Below, in pieces: positions 1-5,464 of a stretch of 5,464 bases of DNA. The DNA comes from Oscillospiraceae bacterium (GTDB lineage: Bacteria > Bacillota_A > Clostridia > Oscillospirales > Oscillospiraceae): NCBI GenBank assembly GCA_017936985.1, contig JAGBEM010000211.1, forward strand, positions 1 through 5,464. The letters are read 5' to 3'. The notes below the pieces were generated by a model. The model was not told where the DNA came from. It saw only the letters and a program-made list of their open reading frames with translations, and ran no database searches. Position numbers and translations under genes: made by a program. How positions within the stretch are numbered: the first letter of the stretch is position 1; every line of letters starts with the position of its first letter.

Positions 1-870
1 CCCAAGCTGAAGATGGTATTCTTCAACCAGATGGAGTGGATCAAGGAACAGTTCACTGTGGAAACTTCTCACGGCGACTGTGCATACATTGAGCTTCCCA
101 ATGGCGAAAGCATCCTGGTAGATACTTCTACTGCATACTCTACCAACTATATTGTTGAGATTCTGCAGGAGATGGGTGTTACTAAGATCGATTATTACAT
201 CTGCTCCCACCTGCATCAGGACCATACCGATGGTATTAATGCTTTTGCCAAGCATTTTGGCATTAAGAAAGCCATTTGGTCCGGTTATGGCGAAGGCTTT
301 ACCAATGCCAGAAGTGCGCTCAGAACCGCAATCGGACTGTACGGCATGGAAGAGATCCTGGTTCGCGCCGGTGATCAGCTTAAGATCGGCGACGTAACAC
401 TGGACTTCCTGTGGCCCACGGAGGATGCGCCCTCTACCGGGCTGTCCAGCGATCAGCAGAAAGCTATGCTCAACCCCTACTCTCTGGTGTTCCGGCTGAG
501 TTATGGTGACTTCTCCGCTTTGTTCACTGGCGATATTACCATCGCTACAGAGCCGGAAATTGTAAAAATGTATGGAGATGCTCTGCGCAGCACTTTGCTG
601 AAAGTCGCACACCATGGACTCGAAACCTCCACTAGCGATGAATTTGTTGAAGCTGTCAGCCCTAAGTTCGCAGTATGCATGGGCAGAGGGATGCAGTATG
701 GGAACAACAATAATAATGTCCAGATCCGTTTTACAAAGCGCCTGATTCCTGTTTACGGCACCTTTAGCGACGGACAGATCACTGTCGAGACAGACGGTAA
801 GACCTGCTTCGTCACTTCCGAATATAAGGGTACCGGTGAATATTCCTTGTCCTGGAATACTCAAGAATAA
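1..870 (+). CDS. ComEC-type metallo-beta-lactamase-fold hydrolase, 5' end not in window
   Basis: This is a probable metal-dependent hydrolase of the metallo-beta-lactamase superfamily, closest in pattern to the soluble ComEC/Rec2-like group (COG2333). Numbering is from the first ATG at base 13. The first strand and turn are FTVETSHGDC (14-23). The metal motif is SHLHQDH (65-71: H66, H68, D70, H71). SLVFRLSYGDFSALFTGD (157-174) supplies D174, and KVAHHG (197-202) follows. This order is typical of the ComEC-type group. The domain looks complete, but the frame is open to base 1 and no good ribosome binding site precedes ATG 13, so the true start, perhaps with a signal or anchor, may lie upstream. 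The family usually has YGHP near the C-terminus; here it reads YGNNNNNV (229-236), so that His is missing. Substrate is unknown (phosphodiester or nucleic acid hydrolysis is only a family-level guess). The fold is near certain; the function is not. Confidence 0.88.
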   Translation, partial: PKLKMVFFNQMEWIKEQFTVETSHGDCAYIELPNGESILVDTSTAYSTNYIVEILQEMGVTKIDYYICSHLHQDHTDGINAFAKHFGIKKAIWSGYGEGFTNARSALRTAIGLYGMEEILVRAGDQLKIGDVTLDFLWPTEDAPSTGLSSDQQKAMLNPYSLVFRLSYGDFSALFTGDITIATEPEIVKMYGDALRSTLLKVAHHGLETSTSDEFVEAVSPKFAVCMGRGMQYGNNNNNVQIRFTKRLIPVYGTFSDGQITVETDGKTCFVTSEYKGTGEYSLSWNTQE

Positions 871-909
871 ATAAGGCTTTATTGCAGCAGCAACCCAGGT
901 CTTATTTAT
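867..909 (+). terminator. weak AT-rich hairpin after the hydrolase gene
   Basis: Bases 867-879 can pair with 897-909 as a long AT-rich stem with two G-U pairs. The loop contains a small TTGC/GCAA hairpin (882-893). The stem begins at the stop codon of the upstream gene. There is no clean T-tract after it (GTAATTACATTTAT follows), so termination would be weak. It may only be a transcript-end or RNA-stability structure. Confidence 0.35.
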
Positions 910-932
910 GTAATTACATTTATCAATTGTAA
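908..932. promoter_or_regulatory. palindrome cluster upstream of the phosphatase gene, possible operator
   Basis: ATGTAATTACAT at 908-919 is a perfect 12-base palindrome. TGTAA recurs at 928-932, so TGTAA, TTACA and TGTAA half-sites sit within 25 bases. They lie 55-80 bases upstream of the phosphatase start, a usual place for an operator. TTGTAA at 927-932 could also be a -35, but I see no well-spaced -10. I could not recognise a Pho box. The call as a regulatory site rests on symmetry and position only. Confidence 0.3.
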
Positions 933-986
933 GACTGTGCCGACAATACCTTAAGCACTGTCTTCGGTTATAAGAAAGGAAGATAA

Positions 987-2510
987 ATGATGAAAAAACG
1001 CATGATCCTTCTCCTGGTGTTGAGTCTGCTGCTTTCTATGCTCGTTATGGGATGCGGTGATCCCGCCACTGAAACCCCTGATAACGGCGCGCAGACCGGC
1101 AAACTGCCCAAGTATATCTTTATGTTCATTGGTGATGGCATGAGCTATCCTCAGATCCAGGTAACCAATTATTATCTGACTATGCAAGGTTTTGAGGGAA
1201 AGACCCCCGGCGTCTTAACCAGTCAGAACAACCTGAGTCTTATGGATTTCCCGGTAACCGGCTCCATCCAGACCTATGACAGCTCCTCCTTTGCACCGGA
1301 TTCTTCCTCCACCGCAACAGCTATGGCAACCGGTCACAAGACATTCAGCCATATGCTGAATGTCAGCGAAAACGGCTTTGAAAAATTTGAGACCATTACA
1401 GAGAAGCTGAAGGAACAAAAGGACTATAAGATCGGTATTGTCACTTCCGTTAACCTGAACCACGCTACACCTGGTGCTTTCTATGCACATCAGAGCTCCA
1501 GAACCAAGTATTACCTCATTGGTAAAGAGCTGGTTGAAAGTGGTTTTGATTACTTTGCCGGCGGCGAGATCCGGGATGCTGTGCCGGAGCGGGGCGATGA
1601 TATTTATACACTGGCGCAGAATGCTGGTTACAAGGTTGTTCGTACCCAGGCAGAGGCTGCGGCATTGACCCAGGCTGACGGCAAGGTGATCGTCATTGGT
1701 GAGCATCTGGGCGGCGATGATATTTCTCCGAATCCGCTGAACTATGAGATCGACCGGGCCGAAGACGAGTGGGCACTGGCTGACTATGTTGCTAAGGGCA
1801 TCGAGATGCTGGATAATGATAACGGCTTCTTCATGATGGTCGAAGGCGGCAAGATCGACTGGGCCGGCCACTGCAATGATGCTGCTACCGCAGTCCACGA
1901 AGTGATCGCTCTGGACAATGCCATCAAGGAAGCTCTGAAATTCTATGAAGAGCACCCTGATGATACTTTGATCATCGTTACCGGCGACCATGAGACCGGT
2001 GGCCTGTCCATTGGCTACGCCGGCACCGATTATGATACCTTCCTGAATAATCTGGCAAATCAGCAGATTTCCTACTCTAAATTCAACAACGAGTACGTTA
2101 CCAAATATAAGGCAAACAAGACTGATTTTGCGACTGTAATGTCTGACATTACCCAGTTGTTTGGCCTGACTGCTCCGGTTCATACCTTCACGGATCCAGA
2201 AGGCGGCAGCATGGAATTGTCTGCTTATGAGTATCAGCAGCTGCAGGATGCCTATACATTCACGATGAACTATGGTGCAGGCCATGCTGTCGACAGCCAG
2301 GACTACCTGCTGTACGGCGACTATGAGCCGCTGACTGTTGCGATCACACATATCATGAGCAACAAGTGCGGTCTGAGCTATAGCTCCTTCTGCCATACCG
2401 GTTTGCCAACCGCAGTATTTGCCATCGGCGCAGGTTCTGAAAAATTTGAAGGCTATTACGATAATACCGGCATTTATTTCAACCTGGCTGAGCTGACTGG
2501 CGTCGAATAA
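987..2510 (+). CDS. phoA: alkaline phosphatase, predicted lipoprotein
   Basis: Phosphate-monoester hydrolase of the alkaline phosphatase family, expected to sit lipid-anchored on the outer face of the membrane and release inorganic phosphate. The N-terminus has KKR, a hydrophobic stretch (6-21) and a lipobox VMGC with C23. Catalytic parts, by analogy with E. coli PhoA: D50 in FIGDGMS (D51); D105-S106 in PDSSSTATA, with S106 as nucleophile (S102); H159 and T161 in NHATPGAF (D153, T155); R172 (R166); E286, D291 and H295 in EGGKIDWAGH (E322, D327, H331); D334-H335 in TGDHETGG (D369, H370); H470 in the HTG motif (H412). All two-zinc and third-metal ligands are present. H159 and W292 replace the E. 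coli D153 and K328, as in several non-enterobacterial enzymes. About 90 extra residues lie between H335 and H470 compared with PhoA. Two ATGs are adjacent; AAAGGAAG (975-982) serves either 987 or 990, and 990 has the better spacing. Phosphate regulation is plausible but no Pho box was recognised. Confidence 0.95.
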   Translation: MMKKRMILLLVLSLLLSMLVMGCGDPATETPDNGAQTGKLPKYIFMFIGDGMSYPQIQVTNYYLTMQGFEGKTPGVLTSQNNLSLMDFPVTGSIQTYDSSSFAPDSSSTATAMATGHKTFSHMLNVSENGFEKFETITEKLKEQKDYKIGIVTSVNLNHATPGAFYAHQSSRTKYYLIGKELVESGFDYFAGGEIRDAVPERGDDIYTLAQNAGYKVVRTQAEAAALTQADGKVIVIGEHLGGDDISPNPLNYEIDRAEDEWALADYVAKGIEMLDNDNGFFMMVEGGKIDWAGHCNDAATAVHEVIALDNAIKEALKFYEEHPDDTLIIVTGDHETGGLSIGYAGTDYDTFLNNLANQQISYSKFNNEYVTKYKANKTDFATVMSDITQLFGLTAPVHTFTDPEGGSMELSAYEYQQLQDAYTFTMNYGAGHAVDSQDYLLYGDYEPLTVAITHIMSNKCGLSYSSFCHTGLPTAVFAIGAGSEKFEGYYDNTGIYFNLAELTGVE

Positions 2511-2517
2511 GTTAATA

Positions 2518-2554
2518 TCAGCCACAGAAGCTTGCCTTCTGTGGCTGAGTTTCT
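2518..2554 (+). terminator. 13-bp hairpin between the phosphatase and YibE/F genes
   Basis: Bases 2518-2530 pair perfectly with 2536-2548 around a five-base loop (CTTGC). The stem core is GCCACAGAAG. It starts 7 bases after the phosphatase stop codon. The following tract, GTTTCT, is a poor T-run, so it may be a leaky terminator or attenuator that lets some transcript continue into the next gene, which starts only 20 bases later. No separate promoter fits between the hairpin and that gene. Confidence 0.7.
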
Positions 2555-2567
2555 ATCGGAGACCAAT

Positions 2568-3743
2568 ATGAAACGTAAAATTTTGGATAAACCAACCATA
2601 TATACCGGGATCATTGGTGTTCTATTGATCGCTGTCTTGTTGTTGATTCCTACAGGCTTTGAGGAAGCCGTTAACTATAAGGATTCTGTCCGGGCTGTTG
2701 GGATCGTAGTCGCAACGGACGATTCTGCCATTCACCATTCCGGATTGATCCAATATGGTGAGCAGCTATGCACCCTTCAGATCAAGGACGGAATTTTTGC
2801 CGGGGAACAGATCGAAGGTGTGAATTTTCTTAACGGCTCTTTGGCTGCAGACAAGATCTATCAGATCGGCGATGAGGCATTTATCCGGATCAGCTGTAAG
2901 CCTCTTTCAGAAGCAGGGGATCATGACGGTCAGATCATCAACGGATATGCTATCTCCACCTGCGTCATGACGGATCATTTCCGGCTGACCAAGGAAGCAG
3001 TTTTAATCATTGCATTTTTTGTACTGTTGATCCTGGTGGCAGGAAAGAACGGCATTCGTGCGATCTTCTCCTTTGTGATCACGATCCTGTCCATTTGGAA
3101 GCTGTTGGTTCCAGCCTACCTGCGGGGTTATTCTCCGGTTTGGGTCGGTATTGGGATTACCACTTTGCTGACACTGATCATAATTTTCTTCGTCTACGGT
3201 TTTGACCGCCGTACGCTGACTGCATGCCTTGGTGCCATGTTGGGTATTCTGACTACCTGCATACTGGGTATCTTGTTTACGGATCTGTTCCAGATCCATG
3301 GTGCCATTATGCCGGATTCGGAATCGCTGCTCTACAGCGGTTATCAGCACCTGGATCTGACAGCGATCTTTATGAGCAGCATTTTTATCGGTGCTTCCGG
3401 TGCGATGATGGATCTGGCGGTGGATATTACTTCTGCTGTGCATGAAGTAGTGGAAAAGAAACCGGAGATCGGCTGGAGGGAAGCGACTCGTTCTGGTATG
3501 AATGTGGGACGGGCTGCCATGGGCACCATGACCACAACCTTGCTGCTGGCTTATTCCGGCGGATATATTACTTCCTTGATGGTCTATATGGCCCAAGGAA
3601 CTCCCATTGACCACATTCTCAATTACAAATATGTGGCTTCCGAAATCCTTGATACCGTCATCGGTAGCTTCGGCCTTGTGACCGTTGCACCTTTTACAGC
3701 ATTGATGTCTGGTATCCTGCTTACAAAGAAACCTATGAAATAA
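2568..3743 (+). CDS. YibE/F-family multi-pass membrane protein
   Basis: Integral membrane protein of the YibE/F family (Pfam PF07907), whose biochemical role is not established. Numbering is from ATG 2568 (391 residues). A first membrane segment (about 12-28) is followed by a soluble, strand-rich domain (about 35-138) likely outside the membrane. Seven further hydrophobic segments follow at about 142-158, 161-180, 190-210, 217-238, 264-284, 318-340 and 362-385. The family-like core is GASGAMMDLAVDI (275-287, with D282 and D286 in or near a membrane segment), then VGRAAMGTMTTTLLLAYSGG (313-332) and the C-terminal SFGLVTVAPFTALMSG (367-382). I chose ATG 2568 because GGAGA (2558-2562) lies 5 bases upstream; the longer frame from TTG 2532 would start inside the loop of the hairpin at 2518-2548. 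It lies 57 bases after the phosphatase, so co-transcription by read-through is possible. YibE and YibF are often described as separate halves; here one chain carries the soluble domain and the membrane domain. Confidence 0.88.
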   Translation: MKRKILDKPTIYTGIIGVLLIAVLLLIPTGFEEAVNYKDSVRAVGIVVATDDSAIHHSGLIQYGEQLCTLQIKDGIFAGEQIEGVNFLNGSLAADKIYQIGDEAFIRISCKPLSEAGDHDGQIINGYAISTCVMTDHFRLTKEAVLIIAFFVLLILVAGKNGIRAIFSFVITILSIWKLLVPAYLRGYSPVWVGIGITTLLTLIIIFFVYGFDRRTLTACLGAMLGILTTCILGILFTDLFQIHGAIMPDSESLLYSGYQHLDLTAIFMSSIFIGASGAMMDLAVDITSAVHEVVEKKPEIGWREATRSGMNVGRAAMGTMTTTLLLAYSGGYITSLMVYMAQGTPIDHILNYKYVASEILDTVIGSFGLVTVAPFTALMSGILLTKKPMK

Positions 3744-3786
3744 GCAAAAAAACATCCCGCCGCAGCGGGATGTTTTTTTGCTTATT
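3739..3786. terminator. bidirectional intrinsic terminator between convergent genes
   Basis: Bases 3739-3760 pair without mismatch with 3765-3786 around the loop CGCA. The GC core is CATCCCGC/GCGGGATG, flanked by A7 on the left and T7 on the right. It therefore reads as hairpin plus T-tract on both strands and ends both the YibE/F transcript and the opposing dehydrogenase transcript. The stop codons (TAA at 3741-3743 on plus; TAA from 3784-3782 on minus) pair with each other in the outer stem. Confidence 0.95.
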
Positions 3787-5041
3787 GATCGCCAAACAGA
3801 TCGTAATACATCCAAAGCACGGTGTATCGATCCTTAAGTTCCTTGGCATACAGCAGGGAATCGGCAATCTTTTCCTGACTGTACAGCTTGTAGAATTCCT
3901 GCATATCCAGGCCAACTGCATTCAGCATGGCTTCGATCTGGGATGCTGTCGGCATTTCTGCAAGAACTTTGCGGATCTGTGCTTCGTTTGCCTTGTACAC
4001 AGCCAGCATATCCTTTTCGTACATACCAACCTTGTCCTGCAGAGCAATGCAGCCTTCTGCAACAGGTCCGTAGATCCGCTGGACCTGAGCCTCGTATTCG
4101 GTTCTTGCGGGACGGTACTGCTTTTCGGGCCAAGGCGTATTCAGAATCTTTTCACGCAGGGAAGCAGTGATGACTGTAGAATAGGCAACATCGATACCGT
4201 GGGTGAAATATTCCTCATTGCGAACGATACCGGTGATCTCAAAATAATGGGACAGGTGATGTTCACTGCCGGATGCAGGCCGGGAAGAGCCAACGAATGC
4301 CATTGCAATACCAACAATGACCAGCGCTTCCATCAGCACTTTTACACTCTCGGTATCCCGCTTTACCAGTCCGTCGGCCAACTGCAGTGTTTTCAGCAGC
4401 ATATCGTAGGTCACATCGTACACAAATTGACAGAAGTTTTCTTTATTTACGATCGCACTGAGCTTCCAGTCGTTTAGAGCAGAGTATTTACCGACGATGT
4501 CGCCATAGCCAGCCCGGATCATGTCCATAGGTGCGTCCTTTAAAATTTCAGGATCCGCCAAAATGGCAGCCGGTACCCTTGCGTTGTAGGTGACCTTCAT
4601 GCCGCCCATGATCATGGCGGCGCCAGTGGATGCATAACCGTCCATAGAAGGAGCGGTTGCCACGATGTAGTAGGGGATACCGTGCTGGAAGGAAACGTAT
4701 TTACAAAGATCCTGGATAACACCGGAACCAACACCGACGATCAAATCGATTCCGGCCATTTTGGCATCCACAGCGGCAACGGCCTCTTCGTTGGGGATCA
4801 GGATCGTTTTACCGCTGAAAATGACCTTTTCAGTCAGCTTAGCGCCTAGAGAGACTTCTGTCTGTGCACCGGCAGCAGCATATGTATTCTCATCCGCGAC
4901 CAAAAGTACAGACTGAAAATCCTTTGATAAATCGGTCAAATGGCTGATAGCACCCTTTTCAATGGCAACATAACGAATGTCGCAGGTGTGATGCTGGCCG
5001 CAGACGCAATCGATGCCCTGCAGCATCTGTTGAATATTCAT
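3782..5041 (-). CDS. egsA: sn-glycerol-1-phosphate dehydrogenase (AraM type)
   Basis: Cytoplasmic enzyme of the iron-containing alcohol dehydrogenase/glycerol dehydrogenase superfamily. It should reduce dihydroxyacetone phosphate to sn-glycerol-1-phosphate with NAD(P)H; in Bacillus subtilis AraM this feeds PcrB to make a heptaprenylglyceryl lipid. The nucleotide-binding part includes IVGVGSG (101-107) and IVATAPSMDGYAS (126-138). The expected metal ligands are D181 in GYGDIVGKYSALNDW, one His of SGSEHHLSHYFE (H261 or H262) and H281 in FTHGIDVAY. The chain is 419 residues, slightly longer than B. subtilis AraM (about 394). ATG 5041 is chosen because GGAGGT (minus strand, bases 5054-5049) lies 7 bases upstream. 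The longer frame begins with a TTG that is itself the -35 hexamer, so it cannot be the start. No arabinose genes and no pcrB are visible nearby. It is a single-gene transcript ending at the shared terminator. Family assignment is confident; the G1P stereospecificity follows from family membership. The symbol araM is also used. Confidence 0.9.
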   Translation of the reverse strand: MNIQQMLQGIDCVCGQHHTCDIRYVAIEKGAISHLTDLSKDFQSVLLVADENTYAAAGAQTEVSLGAKLTEKVIFSGKTILIPNEEAVAAVDAKMAGIDLIVGVGSGVIQDLCKYVSFQHGIPYYIVATAPSMDGYASTGAAMIMGGMKVTYNARVPAAILADPEILKDAPMDMIRAGYGDIVGKYSALNDWKLSAIVNKENFCQFVYDVTYDMLLKTLQLADGLVKRDTESVKVLMEALVIVGIAMAFVGSSRPASGSEHHLSHYFEITGIVRNEEYFTHGIDVAYSTVITASLREKILNTPWPEKQYRPARTEYEAQVQRIYGPVAEGCIALQDKVGMYEKDMLAVYKANEAQIRKVLAEMPTASQIEAMLNAVGLDMQEFYKLYSQEKIADSLLYAKELKDRYTVLWMYYDLFGDQ

Positions 5042-5048
5042 AGAAAAT

Positions 5049-5054
5049 ACCTCC
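5049..5054 (-). promoter_or_regulatory. strong ribosome binding site of the dehydrogenase gene
   Basis: The minus strand reads GGAGGT, 7 bases before ATG 5041. This near-ideal site decides the start, ruling out the 23-codon upstream extension. Confidence 0.9.
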
Positions 5055-5081
5055 ATATGTGTCAATATTGCATTTGAAATC

Positions 5082-5110
5082 ATTATAATGCATTTTGCAA
5101 AAATAATCAA
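5082..5110 (-). promoter_or_regulatory. sigma-A-type promoter of the dehydrogenase gene
   Basis: On the minus strand, TTGATT (5110-5105) is followed by exactly 17 bases and then TATAAT (5087-5082). That is a perfect -10 and four of six -35 bases at ideal spacing. Transcription should start near 5075, giving a leader of about 34 bases. The heptamer AAATGCA occurs on both sides of the -10 (5075-5069 and 5095-5089), 20 bases apart, and could be a regulator site. Confidence 0.85.
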
Positions 5111-5179
5111 GTATCAGTCTAAAAATGCGTATATATCCAGAGCATACATGATTGAGCAAATATATTTCCAAAATACCTC

Positions 5180-5208
5180 TTGTATATTCAAAAATTCTGT
5201 GATAATAT
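5180..5208 (+). promoter_or_regulatory. promoter of the rightward noncoding RNA
   Basis: The plus strand has an extended -10, TGTGATAAT (5198-5206), five of six bases to TATAAT with the TG element. An overlapping reading is TTGTAT (5180-5185), 17 bases, TAATAT (5203-5208). Either predicts a start near 5213-5215, just before the GC content rises. No ribosome binding site or convincing open frame follows, fitting an RNA gene. It is divergent from the dehydrogenase promoter, with about 69 bases between the two -35 positions. Confidence 0.65.
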
Positions 5209-5212
5209 ACAT

Positions 5213-5464
5213 TTCGACGGCGCAGTATCCTAGTCGGAACTGCCGATTCCCAGGTAGGGCCTAAAAATCCTATGAAGGGCATATCGATGAAGTCCCTGGT
5301 GCCTGCTTTTTACGCCCAGTTTAGGGTGGGTGCTGGGGGTTAAGGATCTCGGGCGCGCTCCAATGGCATGGAGCATACGACCCGGTTTCCGTGGAGACCT
5401 GAAGCTTGTGCGACGAAGTTGAGAACTCCCGCAGTGGAAGCCTCTTCGCGTACGAATCAGGTAA
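5213..5464 (+). ncRNA. large structured noncoding RNA, family unproven (raiA-type possible)
   Basis: From about 5213 the sequence changes from AT-rich promoter DNA to a GC-richer stretch without a credible reading frame. Helices I can pair: 5219-5223 with 5299-5303, closing a 5' domain; TCGG/CCGA (5234-5237/5243-5246); CAGG/CCTG (5251-5254/5295-5298); CCCAG/CTGGG (5315-5319/5333-5337); CGGG/CCCG (5350-5353/5381-5384) enclosing GCTCCA/TGGAGC (5357-5362/5369-5374); ACCTGA/TCAGGT (5397-5402/5457-5462) enclosing a 10-bp helix with one bulged A (5408-5418/5444-5453). G-U pairs such as 5410-5451 and 5222-5300 form only if the plus strand is transcribed. The last helix closes at 5462, so the 3' end and terminator are probably just outside the window. 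There is no tmRNA acceptor arm, RNase P core, SRP Alu/GGAAG pattern or T-box core. Size and compact multi-domain look resemble raiA-type RNAs of Clostridia; this is a guess from memory. No function is assigned. Confidence 0.65.

Noticed and set aside
958..976. CTGTC followed by an AT stretch as a Pho box upstream of the phosphatase
   Set aside because: Only one half resembles the consensus, the repeat is absent, and it overlaps the region next to the ribosome binding site.
1215..2525. 436-residue open frame on the minus strand, antisense to the phosphatase
   Set aside because: The plus frame carries an intact enzyme with all active-site residues. The antisense product has no recognisable motif and its upstream end lies in the intergenic hairpin without a good ribosome binding site. 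It reflects codon bias of the real gene.
2532..2567. Upstream TTG start extending the YibE/F protein by 12 residues
   Set aside because: The TTG lies in the loop of the intergenic hairpin and lacks a ribosome binding site, while ATG 2568 has GGAGA at good spacing.
3003..3815. 270-residue minus-strand frame opposite the YibE/F gene
   Set aside because: Its composition (many His, Gln, Arg, Cys) is a mirror of a hydrophobic membrane protein, it runs through the terminator, and it has no recognisable domain.
3770..4477. 235-residue plus-strand frame opposite the dehydrogenase gene
   Set aside because: It begins inside the bidirectional terminator, is rich in Cys, His and Phe without a family pattern, and lies opposite a well-supported gene.
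5042..5110. Upstream start extending the dehydrogenase by 23 residues
   Set aside because: Its TTG codon coincides with the -35 hexamer, so it would not be transcribed; ATG 5041 has GGAGGT at 7 bases.
5211..5222. TTTCGACGG resembling the 5' part of tmRNA
   Set aside because: The promoter ends immediately upstream, leaving no room for an acceptor-stem half, and no tag-peptide frame or tmRNA 3' end is visible.
4959..5282. 107-residue minus-strand frame overlapping the dehydrogenase start and the RNA
   Set aside because: It crosses both divergent promoters and the dehydrogenase ribosome binding site, and no similarity pattern is visible.
5213..5464. 6S RNA
   Set aside because: 6S RNA is a long rod whose 5' and 3' ends pair around a central bubble. 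Here helices are local and the 3' part closes on itself at 5397-5462. The true 3' end is not in view, so this is disfavoured rather than excluded.

Overview
The window looks like chromosomal DNA from a low-to-mid GC Firmicute, most likely a gut-type Clostridia member. The grounds are strong purine-rich Shine-Dalgarno sites (GGAGGT, AAAGGAAG, GGAGA), sigma-A-like promoters, a Gram-positive type lipoprotein signal, a YibE/F membrane protein and an AraM-type glycerol-1-phosphate dehydrogenase. This placement is inferred from gene types and signals, not from a marker gene.

Layout, left to right. Bases 1-870 (+) hold a ComEC-type metallo-beta-lactamase-fold hydrolase whose frame is still open at the left edge. 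A 116-base gap carries a weak AT-rich hairpin and a small palindrome cluster. Bases 987-2510 (+) encode a lipoprotein alkaline phosphatase with a full set of catalytic and metal-binding residues. A 13-bp hairpin follows, then a YibE/F-family polytopic membrane protein (2568-3743, +). This gene ends in a near-perfect bidirectional terminator, whose outer stem contains the stop codons of both convergent genes. On the minus strand, 5041-3782 encodes sn-glycerol-1-phosphate dehydrogenase, with a strong ribosome binding site and a clear TTGATT-17-TATAAT promoter.

The last 423 bases (5042-5464) contain no convincing protein gene. They hold the dehydrogenase promoter, a second promoter pointing right (extended -10 TGTGATAAT), and from about 5213 a long GC-richer segment. 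That segment folds into several nested helices with G-U pairs that fit only the plus strand. I read it as a structured noncoding RNA running to or past the right edge. It does not match the hallmarks of tmRNA, RNase P RNA, SRP RNA, tRNA or rRNA. A raiA-type RNA is my best guess but is not established.

Functionally, the alkaline phosphatase should be anchored outside the cell and release phosphate. The dehydrogenase makes sn-glycerol-1-phosphate from dihydroxyacetone phosphate in the cytoplasm. The roles of the YibE/F protein and the hydrolase are not known. The genes do not form one obvious pathway. The RNA and its divergent promoter arrangement with the dehydrogenase are the most unusual part of the window.
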